NCBI GenBank assembly: GCA_043789035.1
Contig: JAYWIG010000202.1
Location: 1-10,840, forward strand
Direction of reading: 5' to 3'
DNA length: 10,840 nt
From: JAYWIG01 sp043789035
GTDB lineage: Bacteria; Pseudomonadota; Gammaproteobacteria; Burkholderiales; Burkholderiaceae_E
The translations under genes and the position numbers were made by a program. The notes under the pieces are model-generated. The model ran no database searches, had not been told where the DNA came from, and worked only from the letters and a program-made list of their open reading frames with translations. Numbering within the stretch: position 1 is the stretch's first letter; every line of letters begins with the position of its first letter. Of this stretch, positions 6,667 to 10,840 are shown in pieces.

Positions 6667-7427
6667 AGACCAACATGCCGCGCATTCCTAGTTACATTGT
6701 CTGGCCAATCTTGTTTACGGTGTCGCTGTTTCTGATATGGGAGCTGGCGTGTACTTTGTTTTCGATTCCGCAATCCTTTTTACCTTCACCCTCGTTGATT
6801 TTTAAATCAATGTGGAACTTTCGCGTCACGCTGATTGAAAATTCGCTGGTAACTCTTTGGACAACCTTGCTCGGCTTTGGCATCGCAACAGTGGTGGGGC
6901 TACTTTTGGGGGTTACTATTGGAGCCAGTAAAGGTATATATGAAGCGTTGTATCCAGTAATGGTGGGGTTTAATTCAATACCGAAAGTTGCCATAGTCCC
7001 GGTACTCATATTATGGTTCGGGGTAGGGCCACTGCCCTCAGTTCTCACCGCATTTCTGATTTCTTTTTTCCCCATTGTTGTCAATGTGGCTACAGGACTA
7101 GCCACCACTGAACCAGAATTGCGAGACGTACTTCGAGCTTTGGGTGCGACTAAACTGGAAATTATTCGCAAGATAGGATTACCTCGCTCTATGCCTTTTT
7201 TCTTTAGCTCGCTCAAAGTCGCAATTACGCTGGCATTTGTGGGATCGGTGATGGCAGAAACGGTTGGCTCTAATAAAGGCGTTGGCCATCTAATGCTGAG
7301 TGCACAGGCAGCTTTCCAAGTCCCTCTTGTGTTTGCTGGGCTCTTAGCTCTGGCTATCTTGGGTATCGTGCTGTATGCGATTATGGCGGTAGCGGAGCGT
7401 CGTTTCACAACATGGGCCTATCGCTGA
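6663..7427 (+). CDS. ABC transporter permease (SsuC/TauC type)
   Basis: A 254-residue inner-membrane protein with about six hydrophobic segments (roughly residues 10-30, 64-88, 105-120, 125-146, 184-200 and 218-243). The coupling (EAA) loop is at about 150-174: EPELRDVLRALGATKLEIIRKIGLP, with the conserved Gly at 161. It contacts the ATPase encoded just upstream. This layout matches the BPD_transp_1 family permeases of sulfonate, taurine, nitrate and thiamine-precursor importers. The ATG overlaps the ATPase stop as ATGA; a second Met at codon 5 is possible. Its TGA shares a base with the next gene's ATG (TGATG), so the nitrile hydratase domain gene is translationally coupled to the transporter. 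The ligand cannot be told from the permease. Confidence 0.92.
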   Translation: MKTNMPRIPSYIVWPILFTVSLFLIWELACTLFSIPQSFLPSPSLIFKSMWNFRVTLIENSLVTLWTTLLGFGIATVVGLLLGVTIGASKGIYEALYPVMVGFNSIPKVAIVPVLILWFGVGPLPSVLTAFLISFFPIVVNVATGLATTEPELRDVLRALGATKLEIIRKIGLPRSMPFFFSSLKVAITLAFVGSVMAETVGSNKGVGHLMLSAQAAFQVPLVFAGLLALAILGIVLYAIMAVAERRFTTWAYR

Positions 7428-7711
7428 TGCAGAAGTGGCAGCCTGGCCAAACATTAATGGTTCGCCAGAGCACTACGGTAGGCCATAACCGAGTACCGGG
7501 CTTCATCCAAGGTCGATGCGGCACCGTAGTGCGGTGCTGGGGAGATTTCCCGAATCCTGAGGCCCGCGCTCGCCGTGATTTAGACGCACCGCTGGTACCT
7601 GTATATCTAATGGCCTTCGATCCGAAAACCATTTGGTTTGATGAAATAATAGATCAACGCGATCGAATATTGGTCGATGTGTATGGTCCTAATCTCGTAG
7701 AAATTTCATGA
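7427..7711 (+). CDS. Stand-alone C-terminal (SH3-like barrel) domain of nitrile hydratase/thiocyanate hydrolase beta subunit
   Basis: A 94-residue protein equivalent to the C-terminal half of nitrile hydratase beta. Landmarks in order: WQPGQTLMVR (family: F.vGd.VRvr), GHNRVPGFIQGRCGTVV at 19-35 (family: GHTRLPrYvRGk.G.v), a PN.EA block, VPVYLMAFDPKTIWF (family: lYtVrF.a.eLWG), and DVYGPNLVE (family: D.wE.YLep). H20, R22 and P24 of the signature are kept, while two other usually basic positions read Gly25 and Gln28. It complements the fused protein at 1719-2720, which carries beta-N plus alpha but lacks this domain, so the two should assemble into one enzyme. Thiocyanate hydrolase likewise encodes its beta halves separately. 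I chose ATG 7427 because it forms TGATG with the permease stop and leaves the domain complete; ATG 7412 would add five residues and overlap the permease. It overlaps the next gene by ATGA. Confidence 0.85.
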   Translation: MQKWQPGQTLMVRQSTTVGHNRVPGFIQGRCGTVVRCWGDFPNPEARARRDLDAPLVPVYLMAFDPKTIWFDEIIDQRDRILVDVYGPNLVEIS

Positions 7712-8637
7712 CACCAAAACAAGAACATCAGCGCGACTTCGTCGGCTATGGTGCAAACCCACCTAACCCACGCTGGCCTAACGGTGCGCGGTTAGCGATG
7801 AATTTTGTAATAAATGTTGAAGAAGGGGCTGAGTATAGTTTTGACGATGGTGATGGACGCTCTGAAACAACGCTTACCGATGCTGGCATGGGGCCGACTG
7901 GCGTCGAGGGGCGAGATCTGGCAGCAGAGTCCTTTTTTGAATACGGTAGTCGAGTTGGTTTTTGGCGGTTGCTTCACTTGTTTAGGAAAAGGCATTTGCC
8001 GCTAACCATTAGCGGCTCAGCGCTAGCCCTAGAACGCAATCCAGCTATGTCGGCCGCGATTCGTGAATCCGGTGATGAAGTGTTGTGCCACGGCTGGCGT
8101 TGGATTAACCAGTTCAACCTATCGGAGGCCGAAGAGCGTGAACACATTCGCATGGCAGTCGAAAGCATAAAAGCGACCACTGGACAACGCCCACTTGGCT
8201 GGTACTGTCGATACGGTCCCAGTTTAAATACGAGGAGACTCTTGGCCGAAGAAGGGGGTTTCGTTTACGACAGTAATGCTTATAACGATGATCTGCCATA
8301 CTGGACCCAAGCCGCAAATCGTCCTCATCTTGTTGTGCCACATACATTTGCGACAAACGACAATAAATACGGTCGTGGTTGGTGGGGCACATCGGATGAT
8401 TTTTTCACCTGGGCCAAAGATAGTTTTGATGTGCTTTACGCCGAGGGTGAAAACCACCCCAAACTCATGAGTGTGAGCCTTCATTTACGAATCTCAGGCC
8501 ACCCTGGGCGATCTGCCGGTGTGGCCCGTTTTCTAGATTACGTTACGCAGTTTCCAGATGTATGGATATGCCGACGTATCGACGTGGCAGAGCATTGGAA
8601 ACAAGTGCATCCCGCCGATGAGCATCACTCCACTTAG
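7708..8637 (+). CDS. PuuE-like allantoinase / polysaccharide deacetylase-family hydrolase
   Basis: A 309-residue NodB-fold hydrolase that resembles cofactor-independent allantoinase PuuE along most of its length. PuuE opens the hydantoin ring of allantoin. Visible landmarks: RDFVGYGANPPNPRWPNGARLA at 9-30, FVINVEEG at 33-40, FFEYGSRVGFWRL at 76-88, CHGWRW at 127-132, GQRPLGWY at 159-166, NTRRLLAEEGGFVYDS at 174-189, NDDLPYW at 193-199, SLHLRISGHPGR at 257-268 and CRRIDVAEHW at 288-297. In PuuE relatives the last-but-one block usually reads GRPxR; here it is GHPGR. No other purine-degradation gene is present, so the substrate is more likely another cyclic ureide or imide from this pathway than allantoin. 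It is the last gene of the sigma-54-driven operon and starts at ATGA. Confidence 0.87.
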   Translation: MTPKQEHQRDFVGYGANPPNPRWPNGARLAMNFVINVEEGAEYSFDDGDGRSETTLTDAGMGPTGVEGRDLAAESFFEYGSRVGFWRLLHLFRKRHLPLTISGSALALERNPAMSAAIRESGDEVLCHGWRWINQFNLSEAEEREHIRMAVESIKATTGQRPLGWYCRYGPSLNTRRLLAEEGGFVYDSNAYNDDLPYWTQAANRPHLVVPHTFATNDNKYGRGWWGTSDDFFTWAKDSFDVLYAEGENHPKLMSVSLHLRISGHPGRSAGVARFLDYVTQFPDVWICRRIDVAEHWKQVHPADEHHST

Positions 8638-8736
8638 TATCTACGGCGCCGCAACTAGAGTACCGATGCTCGTACCGCCCTGCTCGCCCTCAATCCGAAT
8701 CTGCTGGCATTGGATGCTATTGATTTCAGTCTCGGG

Positions 8737-9654
8737 TTATTGAGGTCGTTGAAATAAGCGCTGAACTAGGGCCCGCATCCAAAGGTGTGCTGGGTCCTTG
8801 TCGGTGCTACTGTGCCAAACCATGCGTACTTCATAGGTCGGGGCATCGGCAATACCCCAGACTTTAAAGCCATAACGCTGGCGCAAATTGTTAGCAAACA
8901 TGGTCGGCACTATCGACAGCAGATCCGAACTCATTGCTAATTCAGGTAGTCCGCCAAAATGCCTTGCCCGCAAAACGATTCGGTCTTGCAGTTTCATCCG
9001 GATCAACATTTGCTCCACACTGCCATGAAAAGTGGCGGTCGGTGATGCAACGACAAAAGCGGCTTCAGCCAATTGTTGAGGTGTCAAAACGCGGCCGACT
9101 CGACCTGATAAAGGTCGCCAGGTCGGCGCAGACACGGCCACATATTGCTCGTGAAACAGAAGCTCGGTTCGTATACCCCGTTGTTTGGGTTGCAAAATGC
9201 CAACCGCCAAATCAATCTCCCGCGCCTCTAGCGCAGCCGCGACCTGATCAGCAGCGACGGAGATATTGGCCAACCGCGAATGGGGCGCTTGCTTGCGCAA
9301 CTCGCCGGCTAGAGCGGGCAAAAATAGCATTTCACCTAAGTCAGACAATGACAACCGCCAGGCCATTTTGCTTAGCGCTGGGTCGAATTCTTCATGCCCG
9401 GTAACTAGGCTTTCCATGCTGGATAGCTGAGCCATAACAGCCGGTGCGAGTTGCTCGCACAATCGGGTTGGCTTTAGCCCAGACGGCGCTCGTACAAACA
9501 ATTCGTCGCCAAAAAAATCGCGCAACCGTGCCAGCGAGTTACTGGTGGCGGGTTGTGACAGCGACAACGCTTTGCCTGCCAGCGTGACAGAACCCGTGCG
9601 GTGGATAGCTACTAGTACGCGTAACAGGTTCAAGTCAAGTTGGCGAAAGTTCAT
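8737..9654 (-). CDS. LysR-type transcriptional regulator
   Basis: A 305-residue DNA-binding regulator. The N-terminal winged helix-turn-helix covers about residues 5-60: LDLNLLRVLVAIHRTGSVT, then LSLSQPATSNSLARLRDFFGDELFVR, a nearly ideal LysR recognition helix. The rest is a periplasmic-binding-protein-like effector domain. The tail WHSSTDKDPAHLWMRALV is typical of the NodD/NahR/SyrM-like group of aromatic-responsive LysR proteins. The start is supported by GGAG (minus strand, 9664-9667) at reasonable spacing. It is convergent with the pathway operon and divergent from the indolepyruvate oxidoreductase gene at 9759. It may autoregulate through the dyad at 9686-9702 and control that gene, the catabolic genes or both. 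The effector is unknown. Confidence 0.92.
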   Translation of the reverse strand: MNFRQLDLNLLRVLVAIHRTGSVTLAGKALSLSQPATSNSLARLRDFFGDELFVRAPSGLKPTRLCEQLAPAVMAQLSSMESLVTGHEEFDPALSKMAWRLSLSDLGEMLFLPALAGELRKQAPHSRLANISVAADQVAAALEAREIDLAVGILQPKQRGIRTELLFHEQYVAVSAPTWRPLSGRVGRVLTPQQLAEAAFVVASPTATFHGSVEQMLIRMKLQDRIVLRARHFGGLPELAMSSDLLSIVPTMFANNLRQRYGFKVWGIADAPTYEVRMVWHSSTDKDPAHLWMRALVQRLFQRPQ

Positions 9655-9685
9655 TTAGCGTTTCTCCAAAGGTATTACTCCCCAT

Positions 9686-9702
9686 TATTCACCAAACGAA
9701 TA
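9686..9702. promoter_or_regulatory. Candidate LysR operator (TATTC-N7-GAATA)
   Basis: A perfect 5-base dyad, TATTC at 9686-9690 and GAATA at 9698-9702 around 7 bases, which contains the T-N11-A core of LysR boxes. It lies 32 bases upstream of the regulator start and 56 bases upstream of the divergent gene start, the usual place for an autoregulatory site. No clear sigma-70 -35/-10 pair was recognised in the 104-base spacer. Confidence 0.45.
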
Positions 9703-9758
9703 GGCAGTATCCAATCTATCCATTCGACGCATACCGATGACTTAAGTAAATTAACCAT

Positions 9759-10840
9759 ATGGCAGAACGATCATTTATTAAAGAAGTCCAATCCCTGCGC
9801 TTAGGCGATGGAGATGAGTTTCGTGGCGAAGGAATCTTGGCCGTCACCAAAGCATTGCTGCAATCTGGCGTGTCGTATGTGGCTGGCTACCAGGGAGCGC
9901 CTATTTCGCATCTCTTAGATGTGCTAACTGATGCCAACGACATCTTGCAAGAACTCGGTGTTCATTTTGAACATAGCGCGTCTGAGGCCACGGCGGCAGC
10001 GACGCTGGCCGCATCGGTGAATTACCCGTTGCGTGGCGCAGTTACCTTCAAGGCAACGGTGGGTACCAATGTAGCGTCTGATGCGCTAGCTAATTTAGCC
10101 TCGGGCGGTGTCTTGGGTGGAGCGATGCTCATTGTGGGTGAAGACTACGGCGAAGGCTCGAGCATCATGCAGGAGCGCTCACACGCTTTCGCCATGAAAT
10201 CGCAAGTTTGGTTAATTGACCCGCGCCCGAATCTTGAAAGTATAGTGGCAGCTGTCGAAATGGGTTTTGAGCTGTCTGAAGCAAGCCGAACGCCTGTAAT
10301 GCTAGAGCTGCGCATTCGTGCCTGCCATGTGCATGGCCGCTTTGCCACTAAGGCAAACAAACGCCCCGCCTTCACATTGAAAGATGCGATCAATAACCCC
10401 CAGCGCGACACCAACCGCATCGTACTGCCGCCGGCCAGCTATGCACAGGAGCATGAAAAAATAAACGAACGTTGGCCCGCTGCTGTCAAGTATATTCAAG
10501 ACCATCAAGTCAACGAGTTTTTTGCCGAAGGCGCGCAAGACTTTGGCATTGTTATGCAGGGTGGGCTCTACAACGGTGTGCTGCGCTCGCTAGAGTTGCT
10601 CGGCCTAGCCGATGCGTTTGGCAATTCGCGTGTACCGCTGTATGTACTAAACATCACCTACCCGCTGGTTGATGAAGAGTTCACCCGCTTTTGTGCAGGT
10701 AAGCGAGGCATCTTATTGGTAGAAGAAGGGCAGCCGGACTTTATTGAGCAGAACGTCAACACGATTTTGCGCCGTGCCGATGTGCAAACCCGTATACACG
10801 GTAAAGACCTGTTGCCTATGGCCGGAGAATACACCGGTGG
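9759..10840 (+). CDS. iorA: Indolepyruvate ferredoxin oxidoreductase, alpha-type N-terminal part (3' partial)
   Basis: The open frame from ATG 9759 runs off the right edge after 360 codons. The enzyme oxidatively decarboxylates aryl 2-oxoacids such as indolepyruvate to aryl-acetyl-CoA, using thiamine diphosphate and ferredoxin in the cytoplasm. Recognised blocks: GEGILAVTKALLQSGVSYVAGYQGAP (about 23-48), ATVGTNVASDALANLASGG, IVGEDYGEGSS, HAFAMKSQVWLIDPRP, MLELRIRACHVHG, GIVMQGGLYN, and HGKDLLPMAGEY near the end. This is the pyruvate:ferredoxin oxidoreductase-type N-terminal domain. Whether the gene is a separate IorA or a fused IorA-IorB cannot be seen; the thiamine diphosphate domain and any iron-sulfur clusters lie outside. 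It is divergent from the LysR gene and probably independent of the heterocycle cluster, with a weak ribosome site before its ATG. Confidence 0.88.
   Translation, partial: MAERSFIKEVQSLRLGDGDEFRGEGILAVTKALLQSGVSYVAGYQGAPISHLLDVLTDANDILQELGVHFEHSASEATAAATLAASVNYPLRGAVTFKATVGTNVASDALANLASGGVLGGAMLIVGEDYGEGSSIMQERSHAFAMKSQVWLIDPRPNLESIVAAVEMGFELSEASRTPVMLELRIRACHVHGRFATKANKRPAFTLKDAINNPQRDTNRIVLPPASYAQEHEKINERWPAAVKYIQDHQVNEFFAEGAQDFGIVMQGGLYNGVLRSLELLGLADAFGNSRVPLYVLNITYPLVDEEFTRFCAGKRGILLVEEGQPDFIEQNVNTILRRADVQTRIHGKDLLPMAGEYTG

Noticed and set aside
6692..7408. A long minus-strand open frame (238 codons).
   Set aside because: It lies wholly antisense to the intact permease gene, has no recognisable domain, and its Ser/Thr/Pro-rich content is typical of an antisense shadow of membrane-protein codons.
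8659..8757. A short hydrophobic reading frame after the PuuE-like gene (…ALLALNPNLLALDAIDFSLG…) that looks like the tail of a lost gene.
   Set aside because: It has no recognisable family, follows an in-frame stop at 8656-8658, has no start or ribosome site, and its end overlaps the LysR gene; too short to call a pseudogene.
8934..9404. A plus-strand open frame of 156 codons.
   Set aside because: It is antisense to the clear LysR gene and has no family features or ribosome site.
1..10840. tRNA or rRNA genes, CRISPR arrays, insertion sequences, transposases or attachment sites.
   Set aside because: None was recognised; spacers between genes are short and every long gene is an intact metabolic, transport or regulatory gene.

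Overview
The window looks like chromosomal DNA of a proteobacterium, probably a gammaproteobacterium. The base composition is roughly balanced and genes are tightly packed with ATGA-type stop/start overlaps. It also has a classic SsuABC/TauABC-like ABC importer, an RpoN-type promoter pair and a proteobacterial indolepyruvate oxidoreductase. The taxonomic call is inference only; there is no rRNA or other marker gene.

Layout. (1) Positions 1-4598, plus strand: a tightly coupled operon that begins before the window. It encodes a Rieske oxygenase alpha subunit (5' end missing), a RutB-like ureidoacrylate amidohydrolase, a fused cobalt-type nitrile hydratase/thiocyanate hydrolase protein (beta N-terminal domain joined to a whole alpha subunit), a beta-hydroxyacid dehydrogenase, and a ring-opening amidohydrolase of the cyanuric acid hydrolase/barbiturase family. 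(2) 4672-5709, minus strand: an exported ABC substrate-binding protein, convergent with operon 1. (3) 5710-5877: a divergent control region with two back-to-back sigma-54 (-24/-12) promoter matches. (4) 5878-8637, plus strand: ABC ATPase, permease, a 94-residue protein that is the missing C-terminal domain of the nitrile hydratase beta subunit, and a PuuE-like allantoinase/polysaccharide-deacetylase-family hydrolase. (5) 8737-9654, minus strand: a LysR-type regulator. (6) 9759 to the window end, plus strand: the start of indolepyruvate ferredoxin oxidoreductase, probably a separate neighbouring unit.

How it fits together (inference). The importer brings in a small nitrogen-rich compound. The Rieske enzyme oxidises it (hydroxylation or N-dealkylation). 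The ring-opening amidohydrolase and/or the PuuE-like enzyme open a cyclic amide or ureide ring. The RutB-like enzyme cleaves a ureido or carbamoyl group. The nitrile hydratase-like enzyme hydrates a nitrile, cyanate or thiocyanate-like group, and the dehydrogenase handles a semialdehyde or hydroxyacid. The sigma-54 promoters suggest expression under nitrogen limitation. I know of no characterised pathway with this exact set, and the substrate cannot be read from sequence.

The most unusual points are the nitrile hydratase/thiocyanate hydrolase domains split and rejoined across two operons, a ring-opening amidohydrolase that keeps the family's Lys/Arg framework but seems to have lost two of its three active-site serines, and the paired sigma-54 promoters.
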